Positions 22,372 to 31,580 are shown, counted from the stretch's first letter. The stretch: 64,000 bases of DNA from Pseudomonas kuykendallii (GCF_900106975.1 NZ_FNNU01000002.1:1-64000), one strand, 5' to 3'. A program made the numbers and translations. Notes: generated by a model not told the origin, from the letters alone.

Positions 22372-23293
22372 TTCGCCCATCCTGGTCACCGGCGGCGCTG
22401 GTTTCATCGGCTCCCACCTGGTGGATGCCCTGCTCGCGAGCGGGCAGCGCGTTCGGGTGCTGGACGACTTCTCGACCGGCAAGCGGGATAACCTTCCGCT
22501 CCACGATGAGCGTCTCGAAGTGCTGGAGGGCAACGTCGCCGATGCCGACTGCGTCCTTACGGCGATGCAAGGCTGCGCTGCCGTGGCGCACCTGGCTGCC
22601 GTGGCCTCCGTGCAGGCCTCGGTGGACGATCCGGTGGCCACGCACCGCAGCAACTTCATCGGTACGTTGAACGTCTGCGAGGCGATGCGTACCCATGGCG
22701 TGAAGCGCGTGCTGTTCTCTTCCAGCGCCGCGGTTTACGGCCAGAACGGCGAGGGCGCCGCGATCGACGAGGACACGCCGAAGTCCCCGCTCACGCCTTA
22801 TGCCTCGGACAAGCTGGCCAGCGAGTACTACCTGGATTTCTACCGGCGCCAGCATGGCCTGGAGCCGGCCGTATTCCGCTTCTTCAATATCTACGGTCCG
22901 CGCCAGGATCCTTCGTCGCCTTACTCCGGCGTCATCAGCATCTTCACCGAGCGGGCAGCCAAAGGCTTGCCTATCACGGTTTTTGGCGATGGGGAACAGA
23001 CCCGGGATTTTCTCTACATCGACGATCTGGTCGGCGTGCTGGTGCAGGCGCTGAATGCTGCCTCGGTTAGGGAGGGGGCGGTGAACGCCGGTCTGAACCG
23101 GTCGACCACCTTGCTGCAACTGCTCGAGGCCATCGGCGAGGTGCTCGGTGGCCTGCCCGAGATTTCCCACCTGCCGGCGCGCTCCGGTGACATTCGTCAT
23201 TCGCGAGCCGACAACGCCCGCCTGCTGCAGCGCTACGAGCTGGGTCAGGCCACTTCCATGCAAATAGGGCTGGCGCGCCTGCTGGGGCGTTGA
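22364..23293 (+). CDS. NAD-dependent sugar-nucleotide epimerase/dehydratase (extended SDR)
   Basis: 309 residues from ATG 22364. It has the Rossmann motif TGGAGFIGSHL, the catalytic Ser (SSSAAVYG) and the YASDK motif (YxxxK), followed by FFNIYGPRQDPSSPYSGVI, typical of GalE/WbpP-like UDP-sugar 4-epimerases. The substrate cannot be set from sequence. Translational overlap with the upstream RmlD-like gene suggests a shared role in surface polysaccharide or nucleotide-sugar metabolism. Confidence 0.88.
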   Translation: MSDSPILVTGGAGFIGSHLVDALLASGQRVRVLDDFSTGKRDNLPLHDERLEVLEGNVADADCVLTAMQGCAAVAHLAAVASVQASVDDPVATHRSNFIGTLNVCEAMRTHGVKRVLFSSSAAVYGQNGEGAAIDEDTPKSPLTPYASDKLASEYYLDFYRRQHGLEPAVFRFFNIYGPRQDPSSPYSGVISIFTERAAKGLPITVFGDGEQTRDFLYIDDLVGVLVQALNAASVREGAVNAGLNRSTTLLQLLEAIGEVLGGLPEISHLPARSGDIRHSRADNARLLQRYELGQATSMQIGLARLLGR

Positions 23294-23307
23294 GCTTTCC
23301 CGCAGGC

Positions 23308-23335
23308 AAAAAAACAGGCGCCTAGGCGCCTGTTT
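23308..23335. terminator. Bidirectional terminator between epimerase and oprG
   Basis: AAAAACAGGCGCC-TA-GGCGCCTGTTTTT is a perfect stem flanked by A and T runs, placed between converging genes. Confidence 0.93.
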
Positions 23336-23351
23336 TTCATTTCGGTTCGGC

Positions 23352-24044
23352 TTAGAACTTGTAGCCCAGGCCAACCATGTACACGTAAGGGCTTACGTCT
23401 ACGTCGACTTTCGCCCGCACCCCCAGACCAGGATGGTCAACGTAGGCCGTGGTGTCGAGGTCGATATAGCGGACCTGTGCGTTGATCAACAGCTTGTCGG
23501 TCAGCATGTAGTCCGCGCCAATCTGGGCTGCCCAGCCCCAGCTGTTGTCGGCCTGCAGATTACGGAAGCCGGCCGCTTCAGCTTCGTTGCTGGTATCGCC
23601 GTCCATGATCCAGGTGTAGTTGATACCGGCACCCACATAGGGCTGGAAGGCGGACTTGGCGTCCAGCGGGTAGTAGACCAGGCTCAGGGTCGGCGGCAGG
23701 TGTTTCAGTGTGCCCAGCTTGCCGTTTGCTGCGTCGAGGCCTGCGCCTTTGATTTTAACGTCGTGGGTGAACGGAGTCGCTGCGAGCAGTTCCACTCCGA
23801 TATGGTCGGTGACCATGTAAGCGAAGTTGAGGCCCAGCTGAGTATCGTTGTCCATGGAGGCCTTGCCGCCGAGGTCGGTGCCTGCGAGGCTACCGCGATC
23901 GACTTTGACGCCGGAGCTGTCTTCATGGGTGCTGACGGTGATGGCGCCGGCGCGGACGAGAATGTCGCCGGCTTCGTGCGCTTGTGCGAGCGGAGCGGCG
24001 AGAGCCATGGCCAGCACGCTAAGGGTGAACAGGGACTTGCGCAT
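23352..24044 (-). CDS. oprG: Outer membrane protein OprG (OmpW family)
   Basis: 230 residues with a signal peptide (MRKSLFTLSVLAMALAAPLAQA, cleaved after about residue 22) and a C-terminal aromatic residue (VYMVGLGYKF), as required for BAM insertion. OmpW-family proteins form an eight-stranded barrel with a hydrophobic side channel for small non-polar compounds. The VRAGAITVSTHEDSSG opening and the PPTLSLVYYPL segment are typical. The ANR-like site upstream fits the known oxygen-limited induction of oprG. Confidence 0.93.
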   Translation of the reverse strand: MRKSLFTLSVLAMALAAPLAQAHEAGDILVRAGAITVSTHEDSSGVKVDRGSLAGTDLGGKASMDNDTQLGLNFAYMVTDHIGVELLAATPFTHDVKIKGAGLDAANGKLGTLKHLPPTLSLVYYPLDAKSAFQPYVGAGINYTWIMDGDTSNEAEAAGFRNLQADNSWGWAAQIGADYMLTDKLLINAQVRYIDLDTTAYVDHPGLGVRAKVDVDVSPYVYMVGLGYKF

Positions 24045-24113
24045 AAGTAACTCCAGTCGAGTCTGTGTTTGTATTGGCTGGAGGCTATGGTAGGGAGGTG
24101 GCCGAAAGGCTTG

Positions 24114-24127
24114 TTGATTTAGCTCAA
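24114..24127 (-). promoter_or_regulatory. ANR/FNR-like box upstream of oprG
   Basis: TTGAT-TTAG-CTCAA matches the TTGAT-N4-ATCAA consensus in nine of ten fixed positions. It is centred about 76 bases before the oprG start codon, a distance suited to an activator at -41.5 with a leader of about 35 bases. Confidence 0.6.
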
Positions 24128-24203
24128 CGGATACTTTTGTAGGGTTGCGGCGCTTTGTCAGCCGTTTTTCCGCCTATTGCGAGCGTTTTCCGGCATTAAG
24201 AAA

Positions 24204-24728
24204 TCACTGATCTGGAATTTCGTAAGGGTAGATCTTGCCGGCTTGCATGGCATATCCGGATTCGGCCAGATCGCTGTGGCTCTGCTCCACTTTGAGGGCG
24301 CCTTCGATCCAGAACGGCTGATAGAGGGTGTCCAGCATCACGCCATTCTCGCTCTTCACGTGAACGATCTGGTTGGACGGCGGCGGCGGCACATGGATGC
24401 AGGCGCCGAAGTAGGGCACCAGCAGAAATTCGGTCACTCGGCCTTCCTCGTTGACATCCAGCGGGACGATGTAGCCCGGCAGTTTCACCGAGACACCGTC
24501 GAGTTCGCGCACCGTCGGTTCGGTCGGGCGTTGTTGCGCGACCGCGGGCGCCGACTCGGCTGAGAGGGCGTCGCCGAGTTGCGCCAGATCGTGCATGGCC
24601 ACCGGTGGCGGAGCGGCCGGGGCGTCCGCCGGGATCAGCGCCTCCCAGGCCAATTCGCGCGGTGAATCCGCGAGCGCGGGAAGACTCAGTGCGAGCAGCA
24701 GAAGCAAAGTCGCGCGTGGTTTTTTCAT
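24204..24728 (-). CDS. Exported DUF3299 protein of the zinc-responsive operon
   Basis: 174 residues with a signal peptide (MKKPRATLLLLLALSLPALA). The conserved region is VKLPGYIVPLDVNEEGRVTEF followed by LLVPYFGACIHVPPPPSNQI, typical of DUF3299; the single Cys-x-His pair could bind metal. Its start overlaps the permease stop (ATGA, 24725-24728). It is the last gene of the four-gene operon (PA4066 position). Function is unknown; the context suggests a periplasmic role in metal supply. Confidence 0.85.
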   Translation of the reverse strand: MKKPRATLLLLLALSLPALADSPRELAWEALIPADAPAAPPPVAMHDLAQLGDALSAESAPAVAQQRPTEPTVRELDGVSVKLPGYIVPLDVNEEGRVTEFLLVPYFGACIHVPPPPSNQIVHVKSENGVMLDTLYQPFWIEGALKVEQSHSDLAESGYAMQAGKIYPYEIPDQ

Positions 24729-25990
24729 ACGCGGATGGTCAGGCCATCGGCCAGCGATTGTCGATAGGCGCGCCAGGCCGGGATGCAGCCCATCAGCAAC
24801 GCCGCGATGAGGATGCCGCCGAGCATCTGCCATTCGTAGGCGCTTGGCAGCGACAGCGGCAGATACAGGCCATAGGTGCTCTGCACGAAACCCTGCGCGG
24901 CGGCGATGCCGATATACAGCAGCATGACGCCCACCACCACGCCGGCGGCAGCCAGCGCGAAGGCCTCGACGATCAACAGCCCGGCGATGTGCCAGGGCCG
25001 CGCGCCGACCGAGCGCAGGATGGCCATCTCGCGACGGCGCTCGTTGAGGCTGGTGAGAATCGCCGTGAGCATGCCGATCAGCCCGGTCAGCACTACGAAC
25101 ATCGAGACCATCAGCAGCGCTTTCTCCGCCGTGCCCATCAGGCTCCAGAGTTCCTGCAGCGCCACGCCGGGCAGGATCGCCAGCAGCGGCTCGCCACGGA
25201 ACTCGTTGATCTCGCGTTGCACCGCAAAGGTTGCGACCTTGCTGTTGAGGCCGAGCAGGAAGGCGGTGATCGCCTTGGGCGTCAGGTCCATGTGTCGAGC
25301 CTGTTCGGCGCTGACCTTGCCGGCGCCGCGGGCCGGCACGCCGTTCTGCCAGTCGACGTGCAGCGCCTCCATGCCGGCGAGGGAAATGTGCAGCGTGCGG
25401 TCCACCGGCGTGCCGGTGCGTGCGAGGACGCCGACCACGGTGAAGGGCTTGTCGGCGTGCTGGACCAGGCTGACCGTGGCAACGCCGTGGGCGAGGACGA
25501 TCCGGTCGCCGAGTCTGTAGTGCAGCGCATCGGCCACCTCGGCGCCGAGCACCACCTCGAACGGGTCGTCGGCGAAGGCGCGGCCGTCGCGCAGCTGCAG
25601 GGCCTGGCTGCGGCCGTAACGGTAGTGCTCGAAGTACGCCTGGCTGGTGCCCATCACCCGGTAGCCGCGGTGCGAGTCGCCCAGGGAGATCGGGATCGCC
25701 CATTTCACTTTCGGGTCGGCGGCGACGGTTTCGAAGCTGTCCCAGCGGATGTTGTTGGTGGCGTTGCCGATGCGGAACACCGAGTAAAGCAACAGGTTGA
25801 TCGAGCCGGAGCGCGCGCCGACGATCAGGTCGGTGCCGCTGATGGTGCTGGCGAAACTGGCGCGGGCTTCGGTGCGCACGCGTTCGACGGCGAGCAGCAG
25901 CGTCACCGAAAGGGCGATGGCGAACATCGTCAGCAGCGCGGTGAAGCGCCGGTTGGCGAGGCTGGCCAGGGCTAGGCGGAACAGGTGCAT
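24725..25990 (-). CDS. ABC transporter permease, FtsX/MacB type
   Basis: 421 residues. A first membrane segment near residues 15-35 is followed by a large periplasmic MacB-like domain (about 40-280) and three C-terminal segments (about 290-410) of the FtsX fold. Together with the ATPase encoded one base upstream it forms a LolCDE/MacB-like mechanotransmission transporter rather than a classical importer. In PAO1 this operon responds to zinc shortage. Confidence 0.88.
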   Translation of the reverse strand: MHLFRLALASLANRRFTALLTMFAIALSVTLLLAVERVRTEARASFASTISGTDLIVGARSGSINLLLYSVFRIGNATNNIRWDSFETVAADPKVKWAIPISLGDSHRGYRVMGTSQAYFEHYRYGRSQALQLRDGRAFADDPFEVVLGAEVADALHYRLGDRIVLAHGVATVSLVQHADKPFTVVGVLARTGTPVDRTLHISLAGMEALHVDWQNGVPARGAGKVSAEQARHMDLTPKAITAFLLGLNSKVATFAVQREINEFRGEPLLAILPGVALQELWSLMGTAEKALLMVSMFVVLTGLIGMLTAILTSLNERRREMAILRSVGARPWHIAGLLIVEAFALAAAGVVVGVMLLYIGIAAAQGFVQSTYGLYLPLSLPSAYEWQMLGGILIAALLMGCIPAWRAYRQSLADGLTIRV

Positions 25991-25991
25991 C

Positions 25992-26696
25992 TCAGACTCC
26001 GGCGGGTTGGGCGGCGCGATTGAGTTCGGCCAGCGACAGGCTGCGGTCGAACAGCGGAGCCAGGCCCTGATCGTGACTGACGAACAGCAGGCTGGAACCG
26101 GCGGCGCGGCATTCGGTGAAGAGCAACTCGAGAAAGGTTTCGCGGGTGTCGCTGTCCAGCGCCGAGGTCGGCTCGTCGGCGATCACCAGCTCCGGCTGGC
26201 CGATCAGTGCGCGTGCCGCGGCGACCCGCTGCTGTTGGCCGATCGACAGCGCATCGGCGCGGCGCGCGTGCAGTGCGGGCGGCAGCCCAAGGTGAGCGAG
26301 CAGTTCGCTGGCGGCCAGCGCCACGCTGCCGTGGCGCTGGTGCGCGCGCTGGCTGCGCAGGCGCGAGAAGCGGCACGGCAGCTCGACGTTTTCCCGCACT
26401 GAAAGAAACGGCAGCAGGTTGAACTGCTGGAAGATGTAGCCGGTGTGGTCGACGCGAAAACGGTCGCGGGCGCCGGCGGACATTCCGCCAAGTTCCTCGC
26501 CAAGCAGGCGAATGCTGCCGCGTCCGGCCTTCTGCACGCCGCCGAGCAGGCCGAGCAGGGTGGTCTTGCCGCTGCCGCTGGGGCCGCGCAGGAACAGGGT
26601 TTCGCCGCGTTCGAGGCGAAATTGCGGGATGTCCAACAACTCCTCCTGGCCGGGCCAGGCGAAGCCGAGGTCGTTGAGTTCGAGCAAAGAGGTCAT
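25992..26696 (-). CDS. ABC transporter ATP-binding protein, LolD/MacB type
   Basis: 234 residues from ATG 26696. It has Walker A GPSGSGKTTLLGLL, the Q-loop FQQFNLLPFL, Walker B LVIADEPTSALD and the H-loop SHD. The signature reads LSIGQQQRV instead of LSGGQ, a common variant in this subfamily. The longer open frame upstream is not ABC-like. It is the second gene of the zinc operon, 59 bases after the DUF2796 gene. Confidence 0.9.
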   Translation of the reverse strand: MTSLLELNDLGFAWPGQEELLDIPQFRLERGETLFLRGPSGSGKTTLLGLLGGVQKAGRGSIRLLGEELGGMSAGARDRFRVDHTGYIFQQFNLLPFLSVRENVELPCRFSRLRSQRAHQRHGSVALAASELLAHLGLPPALHARRADALSIGQQQRVAAARALIGQPELVIADEPTSALDSDTRETFLELLFTECRAAGSSLLFVSHDQGLAPLFDRSLSLAELNRAAQPAGV

Positions 26697-26755
26697 TGCG
26701 CTGCCGGAGAAGTGAGGTGAAAGGCGCGGAGCGGCCTGGCTGCCCCGCGCGAGGC

Positions 26756-27328
26756 TCAGAAGTTCAGCGTGGGGCTGGCCGGGGTGGTCTCGGCGCCCTG
26801 CTGGCCGTTCGGGCCGATCAACTGGACGTTGATCTTCTGGGTCGCCGGGAACTGGCTGAAGAAGGCCGAGAGGTCGAGCGTTTTGAGTGCTTCGGGCGTG
26901 GCGCAACTGAGCTTGTATTCGGCGTCGACGTCGCTGTGTCCGTGTCCGGCGTGCTCGTCGTCATCGTGATTCGCATGCGCCTTGGCGTTGCCGAACAGCG
27001 GGCTTTCCAGTGCCTGCTCGGTCACTGTGCAGCCCGCGGCGGCAGGCAGGCTGAACAGCACCAGCGGTTTTTCCAGCTGTGCATGGGCGGCGGCAACCTT
27101 GGCCTTGTCGGCGACGCTGTTGGCCGTGTGCTCGAAGCCGACGATGTTCATCGCCGGACTTTCCAGGTCGATTTCCAGGGTCTTGCCGTCCAGCGCCACG
27201 TTCAGCGCGGCGACGCCATGTTCATGTTTGCCGAGACTGCCGTGTTCGTGGTCATGGTCGTCATCGTGAGCCTGGGCGATTGCCAGGGGCAGCAGGACGA
27301 AGGGCAGGGCGAGCAGGAGGCGGCGCAT
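26756..27328 (-). CDS. Periplasmic zinc-binding protein, DUF2796
   Basis: 190 residues with a signal peptide ending in AIAQA. A histidine/aspartate-rich stretch follows directly (HDDDHDHEHGSLGKHEHG), and a second one (HANHDDDEHAGHGHSD) lies near residue 120, both suited to binding zinc. It is the DUF2796 family and the first gene of the operon behind the Zur-like box (PA4063 position). It may pass or buffer zinc for the ABC system encoded downstream. Confidence 0.9.
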   Translation of the reverse strand: MRRLLLALPFVLLPLAIAQAHDDDHDHEHGSLGKHEHGVAALNVALDGKTLEIDLESPAMNIVGFEHTANSVADKAKVAAAHAQLEKPLVLFSLPAAAGCTVTEQALESPLFGNAKAHANHDDDEHAGHGHSDVDAEYKLSCATPEALKTLDLSAFFSQFPATQKINVQLIGPNGQQGAETTPASPTLNF

Positions 27329-27358
27329 CGGATTCTCCGGGGGGGCGTGACATTTGTC

Positions 27359-27371
27359 GTTACGTTATAAC
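27359..27371 (-). promoter_or_regulatory. Zur-box candidate
   Basis: GTTACGTTATAAC keeps the right half (TATAAC) and GTTA of the left half of the GTTATAnTATAAC Zur core (two mismatches). It lies 31-43 bases before the DUF2796 start codon. The orthologous operon of P. aeruginosa is known to be induced by zinc depletion. Confidence 0.65.
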
Positions 27372-27455
27372 AAGTTTTTGCCGAAGAATGCCAGCGCGAC
27401 GTGGTGGGATCATTCGCGCCGTGGGAGCATGCGTGTTCGATGAGAGGAGCGTGGC

Positions 27456-27800
27456 ATGGTGCGAATTCGCGGGAAGGTCGGCGACTGGCCGGTGGATCTG
27501 ACGCTTGAGCTGGATGCGCAGGAGTGGACGCTGCTGGCGGAGAAGGTCCAGGTGGAGCCGGCTGCGGTGGCGTCGAAGGTGGCGCCGTCGGCGTCTGCGG
27601 AAGACGGCCGCTGGCAGATGGCGCAGGACCTCCTGCGCCAGGCGCAGCAGATGGACGGCCCGCAGTTGCTGGCGGATCTGTCCGCGCTGGCCGGCAGCGC
27701 GCAGGCCGGCAAGCGCCTGTTGGTGCGCTTGCGGCATTGCGAGCAGGTGAAGCTGGAGAACGGCGGCGAAACGCCTATCTATCGCTGGATCGAGCGTTGA
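27456..27800 (+). CDS. Conserved hypothetical protein
   Basis: 114 residues with no recognised domain, starting MVRIRGKVGDWPVDLTLELD. An N-terminal beta-rich part is followed by an Ala-rich linker and a helical C-terminus. It has no signal peptide or membrane segment, so it is probably cytoplasmic. It matches the position of PA4062 and lies divergent to the zinc operon. Function unknown. Confidence 0.75.
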   Translation: MVRIRGKVGDWPVDLTLELDAQEWTLLAEKVQVEPAAVASKVAPSASAEDGRWQMAQDLLRQAQQMDGPQLLADLSALAGSAQAGKRLLVRLRHCEQVKLENGGETPIYRWIER

Positions 27801-27810
27801 GCCCGCGGGA

Positions 27811-28683
27811 TCAATAGATTGCCTGGTACAGCCGCCGGCGATAGGTGGTGACCAGCGGGTGATCGCTGCCGAGAAGGTCGAACACCTGCAGCAGCGATTT
27901 GTGCGGCAGGCCGTCGGCGTAGCTGCGGTTGCGCACGAAGAGTTTCAGCAGTCCGTCCAGCGCGGCCTCGTACTGCTGGCGTGCCAACTGCTGAACCGCC
28001 AGTTGATAGGCGGCCTCGTCGTCTTCGGCGTGCTGCGCCAGACGCGATTTCAGCGTCGCGGCGTCGGGCAGGTCGATGGCCTGACGCAGGAAGGTCAACT
28101 GCGCGCGGGCGCCGGAAAGCGCCTGCTTGTGCTCGTCGCCCTTGACCGCGCCGAGCACCGCCTCGGCCTCTTCCAGCTCGCCGCGTTCGGCCAGGCAGCG
28201 CGCATAGAGAATCAGCGCCGCCGCGTTGTCGTTGTCTTCACCCAGCAGTTGCCTGAGCAGGGCCTCGGCGTCTCCGATGCGGCCCTCGTCGAACAGCGCC
28301 TGCGCGCTTTCCAGCGGATCGGCCGCTTCCGGCGGCGGCATCGGCACGTGCGGTTCGAGCATCGCGCGCACCGCGGATTCCGGTTGGGCGCCGGCGAAGC
28401 CGTCCACCGGCTGGCCGTCCTTGAACAGCACCACGGTGGGCAGGCTGCGGATGCCGAAGCGCGCGACGATCTCCTGCTCGGCGTCGCAGTCGACCTTGGC
28501 CAGCAGCAGTTCGCCGCGATAGCTCTCGGCGACCTGCGCGAGCATCGGCATCAGCGCCTTGCAGGGCGCGCACCACTCCGCCCAGAAATCCACCAGCACC
28601 GGCTTGTGGAAGGAATTCTCGATCACCAGCTGTTCGAAGTTGGCGGCGCCGGATACGTCGAAGATATAGGGCAGGTCGCTCAT
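27811..28683 (-). CDS. cnoX: Thioredoxin-like co-chaperone (CnoX/YbbN family)
   Basis: 290 residues. The N-terminal thioredoxin domain (about 1-110) has an active-site WCAPC and cis-proline region RSLPTVVLF. A TPR-like helical domain follows (from about 125; LESAQALFDEGRIGDAEALL and onwards). E. coli CnoX protects substrates of GroEL from oxidation and lacks a redox-active CxxC (SxxC); here both cysteines are present, as in Caulobacter-type CnoX. ATG 28683 is chosen over an upstream in-frame start five codons earlier because the conserved region begins at MSDLPYIFDV. Confidence 0.85.
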   Translation of the reverse strand: MSDLPYIFDVSGAANFEQLVIENSFHKPVLVDFWAEWCAPCKALMPMLAQVAESYRGELLLAKVDCDAEQEIVARFGIRSLPTVVLFKDGQPVDGFAGAQPESAVRAMLEPHVPMPPPEAADPLESAQALFDEGRIGDAEALLRQLLGEDNDNAAALILYARCLAERGELEEAEAVLGAVKGDEHKQALSGARAQLTFLRQAIDLPDAATLKSRLAQHAEDDEAAYQLAVQQLARQQYEAALDGLLKLFVRNRSYADGLPHKSLLQVFDLLGSDHPLVTTYRRRLYQAIY

Positions 28684-28755
28684 GGATTGTCTCGGCAAGG
28701 CAGAAAAGTGGCAGAACTATAAGTGGGGGCGCTGTGGCCGTGAAGCAAGTCCCGA

Positions 28756-29415
28756 TCAGCCGGCGCGGCGTGCGTGATAGAGGCTGACGTGGCGAAATTC
28801 CGCGGGTTCGGCGAGGTCCGGCCAGGTGCAGGCTTCCCTCTGGTCGAGGCGGCGGTACAGCGGATGCTGGAAATCGCGGACCCGCGAATCGGCGACCAGT
28901 ACCTCGCGGCCACGGCTGAGGAACTGGTCGAGCAGCGGCAGGTTGGCGCGATCGTAGAGCACGTCGGCGACCATGATCAGGTCGAAGCGATCGGCCTCGG
29001 CGAAAAAGTCGTCCGAATAGCCCATTGTCACCCCGTTCAGTTCGGCGTTGGCCCGGCAGGCCTGCAGGGCCAGCGGGTCGAGATCGCAGGCGACGACTTC
29101 CGCGGCGCCCGCCCTGGCCGCGGCAATCGCCGCCACGCCAGAGCCGGCGCCGAAATCCAGCACGCGCTTGCCGCGTACCCATTCCGGCTGCTGCGCCAGC
29201 CAGCGCGCCAGCACCAGGCCGCTGGCCCAGCAGAAGCTCCAGTACGGCGGCTCGTCGAGAATCCGTCGGGTTTCCTCCGGGCTGAAGGCGCGCTGCATGT
29301 TCGCCGGGTCGATCAGCCACAACGACAGATCGGTGCCCGGCAACCGCTGCGGCAGCAGGCGCGCATCGCCGAGGAGATCTTCGATCGCCCGCTGCAGGGC
29401 CGGGCCTGGAGTCAC
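28756..29415 (-). CDS. Class I SAM-dependent methyltransferase, PrmA/ETFB-lysine type
   Basis: 219 residues. Motif I is VLDFGAGSGVAAIAAARAGA, followed by the acidic end of the second strand (VVACDLDPLAL) and the MVADVLYDR segment seen in lysine protein methyltransferases. It resembles the ETF-beta lysine methyltransferase/PrmA group; the target is unknown. The start overlaps the YbaY-like gene by four bases. Confidence 0.82.
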   Translation of the reverse strand: MTPGPALQRAIEDLLGDARLLPQRLPGTDLSLWLIDPANMQRAFSPEETRRILDEPPYWSFCWASGLVLARWLAQQPEWVRGKRVLDFGAGSGVAAIAAARAGAAEVVACDLDPLALQACRANAELNGVTMGYSDDFFAEADRFDLIMVADVLYDRANLPLLDQFLSRGREVLVADSRVRDFQHPLYRRLDQREACTWPDLAEPAEFRHVSLYHARRAG

Positions 29416-29855
29416 GGTGCGACTTCCAGCTCCAGTGCGCCGAGCGTCTGGGTTTCCGCCCGGGTGATGCGCTGCGGCGGTAGGCGCAGGGTCAGCACGC
29501 CGGATTCGACGACACGGGCGCGCAACTCGACGCGGGCATTGGCCGGGAAGGCAGCCGGGTTGAACGGCAGGCGAAACGGCAGGGCGCCACCGGTGCCCAC
29601 CAGCTTGAGGCTGCCGAGCAGTTGCTGCGGGCGGTCGCGCTCGTCGATCACCAGCAGCGCCAGCTCCACTTCGCTACCCGCTGGCGGCGTGTTCAGCGTG
29701 CCGACCAGTTCGCGCATGTAGTCCGGCAGGCTCAACTCGGTGACCAGCGGTTTCGCCGGGGCCTTCTGTGCAGGTGGGGCGGAGGGTTCGGGCGTGCTGG
29801 CGCAAGCGGCGAGCAGGGTGGCAAGAAAAAGCAGGCACAACGGGCGTAGGGGCAT
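29412..29855 (-). CDS. YbaY-family lipoprotein
   Basis: 147 residues with a lipobox (LLAAC, Cys about residue 18), so an outer-membrane or periplasmic lipoprotein. A Pro/Ala-rich spacer is followed by a beta-rich domain (LVGTLNTPPAGSEVELALL) of the YbaY type. Function is unknown; in other bacteria such proteins are linked to envelope stress. Translationally coupled (ATGA) to the methyltransferase. Confidence 0.8.
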   Translation of the reverse strand: MPLRPLCLLFLATLLAACASTPEPSAPPAQKAPAKPLVTELSLPDYMRELVGTLNTPPAGSEVELALLVIDERDRPQQLLGSLKLVGTGGALPFRLPFNPAAFPANARVELRARVVESGVLTLRLPPQRITRAETQTLGALELEVAP

Positions 29856-29939
29856 CGGTCAATTCCATCGCTTCGGTTGACTGTATGACAACGCCATCCA
29901 GCCTTCGGCAGGGCGCCTGTATAGCGCAAAGTCCTCGTC

Positions 29940-29967
29940 TTGTCTTGCCGGGAGGATGCGCTACCAT
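29940..29967 (+). promoter_or_regulatory. Possible promoter of nrdR-ribD
   Basis: TTGTCT (29940-29945), 16 bases, TACCAT (29962-29967), located 31-58 bases before nrdR. Moderate match only. Confidence 0.35.
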
Positions 29968-29997
29968 GGCCGCCCGTTTTCTCTATCGCACCCTGCC

Positions 29998-30462
29998 ATG
30001 CACTGTCCCTTCTGCAGCGCCAACGACACCAAGGTCATCGACTCGCGGCTGGTTGCCGAGGGCGATCAAGTGCGCCGCCGGCGTGAATGCATGGCCTGCG
30101 GGGAACGCTTCACCACCTTCGAGACCGCCGAGCTGGTGATGCCGCGGCTGATCAAGCAGGACGGCAGCCGCCAGCCGTTCGACGAAGAGAAGCTGCGCGC
30201 CGGCATGCAGCGCGCGCTGGAGAAGCGCCCGGTCAGCATCGAGCGCCTCGAAGAGGCCATCGCCCACATCAAGAGCAAGCTGCGCGCCACCGGCGAGCGC
30301 GAGGTCAAGTCGCTGGTGCTCGGCGAACTGGTGATGGTCGAGCTGCAGAAACTCGACGAGGTCGCCTACATCCGCTTCGCCTCGGTCTACAAGCGCTTCC
30401 AGGACCTCAACGAATTCCGCGAGGAGATCGAGCGGTTGTCCCGCGAGCCGGCCAAGCAATGA
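29998..30462 (+). CDS. nrdR: Transcriptional repressor NrdR
   Basis: 154 residues from ATG 29998 ([17 protein letters not shown]). It has an N-terminal zinc ribbon (CPFC and CMAC) and an ATP-cone domain from about residue 49. NrdR senses dATP/ATP and represses ribonucleotide reductase genes. It overlaps ribD by four bases (ATGA), the frequent nrdR-ribD arrangement. Confidence 0.96.
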   Translation: MHCPFCSANDTKVIDSRLVAEGDQVRRRRECMACGERFTTFETAELVMPRLIKQDGSRQPFDEEKLRAGMQRALEKRPVSIERLEEAIAHIKSKLRATGEREVKSLVLGELVMVELQKLDEVAYIRFASVYKRFQDLNEFREEIERLSREPAKQ

Positions 30463-31580
30463 GCGACGCGCCGGTCGACGATATCCGCCACATGGCCCGC
30501 GCCCTCCAGCTGGCGCGTCGGGGCCTGTATTCCACCCATCCCAATCCGCGTGTCGGTTGCGTCATCGTGCGCGAGGGTGAGGTCGTCGGCGAAGGCTGGC
30601 ACCTGCGTGCCGGCGAGCCGCACGCGGAAGTCCACGCGCTGCGCCAGGCCGGCGAACGCGCGCGCGGCGCCACCGCCTACGTCACGCTGGAGCCCTGCAG
30701 CCATCACGGACGCACGCCGCCGTGCGCCGATGCGCTGCTGCAGGCCGGCGTCGCACGGGTGGTCGCGGCGATGCAGGACCCCAATCCGCAGGTGGCCGGT
30801 CAGGGCTTGCAGCGCCTCGCCGCGGCCGGCGTCGCGGTGGCCTCCGGCGTGCTCGAAGCCGAGGCGCGGGCGCTCAACCCGGGTTTCATCAAGCGCATGG
30901 AGCAGGGCCTGCCCTACGTGCGGGTCAAGCTGGCGATGAGCCTGGACGGTCGCACGGCGATGGCCAGCGGCGAAAGCCAGTGGATCACCGGGCCGGCCGC
31001 GCGCGCCGCGGTGCAGCGCCTGCGCGCGCGATCCAGCGTGGTTCTCAGCGGCGCCGACACCGTCCTGACGGATGCCGCGCGGCTCACCGTCCGCCCTGAC
31101 GAGCTGGGCCTGGATGCCGAGCAGGCGGCCCTGGCCGCCGGCCGCGCGCCGTTGCGCGTGCTCATCGACGGGCACCTGCGCGTGCCGCTGGACGCGCCGT
31201 TCTTCCAGGCCGGCGCCGCCCTGGTGGCGAGCACCGGCGCGGCCGCGAGCGAGCGTTACGCGGCGGCCGGGCACGAGTTGCTGACGCTGGGCGGGGACGA
31301 CGGCCATGTCGACCTGCGCGCGCTGCTCGTCGAGCTGGCCGCGCGCGGCGCCAACGAGGTGCTGGTGGAAGCTGGCGCGCAACTGGCTGGCGCTTTCGCC
31401 CGGCAGGGGCTGGTGGACGAGTACCAGCTGTTCGTCGCCGCCTGCTTCCTCGGCTCCAGCGCGCGGCCGTTGCTCGAGCTGCCGCTGGAGCGCATGGCCG
31501 AAGCGCGCGCGTTGAAGATCGCCGATATCCGCGCGGTCGGCGACGACTGGCTGATCGTCGCCCGCCCTGTCACTCGTTAG
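30459..31580 (+). CDS. ribD: Bifunctional riboflavin biosynthesis protein RibD
   Basis: 373 residues. The N-terminal deaminase domain has the zinc site PHAEVHAL and [11 protein letters not shown]. The C-terminal reductase domain starts near residue 150 ([20 protein letters not shown]). It deaminates and then reduces the pyrimidine intermediate of riboflavin synthesis. It lies upstream of the FMN riboswitch, so its own transcription is probably not under that switch. Confidence 0.96.
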   Translation: MSDAPVDDIRHMARALQLARRGLYSTHPNPRVGCVIVREGEVVGEGWHLRAGEPHAEVHALRQAGERARGATAYVTLEPCSHHGRTPPCADALLQAGVARVVAAMQDPNPQVAGQGLQRLAAAGVAVASGVLEAEARALNPGFIKRMEQGLPYVRVKLAMSLDGRTAMASGESQWITGPAARAAVQRLRARSSVVLSGADTVLTDAARLTVRPDELGLDAEQAALAAGRAPLRVLIDGHLRVPLDAPFFQAGAALVASTGAAASERYAAAGHELLTLGGDDGHVDLRALLVELAARGANEVLVEAGAQLAGAFARQGLVDEYQLFVAACFLGSSARPLLELPLERMAEARALKIADIRAVGDDWLIVARPVTR

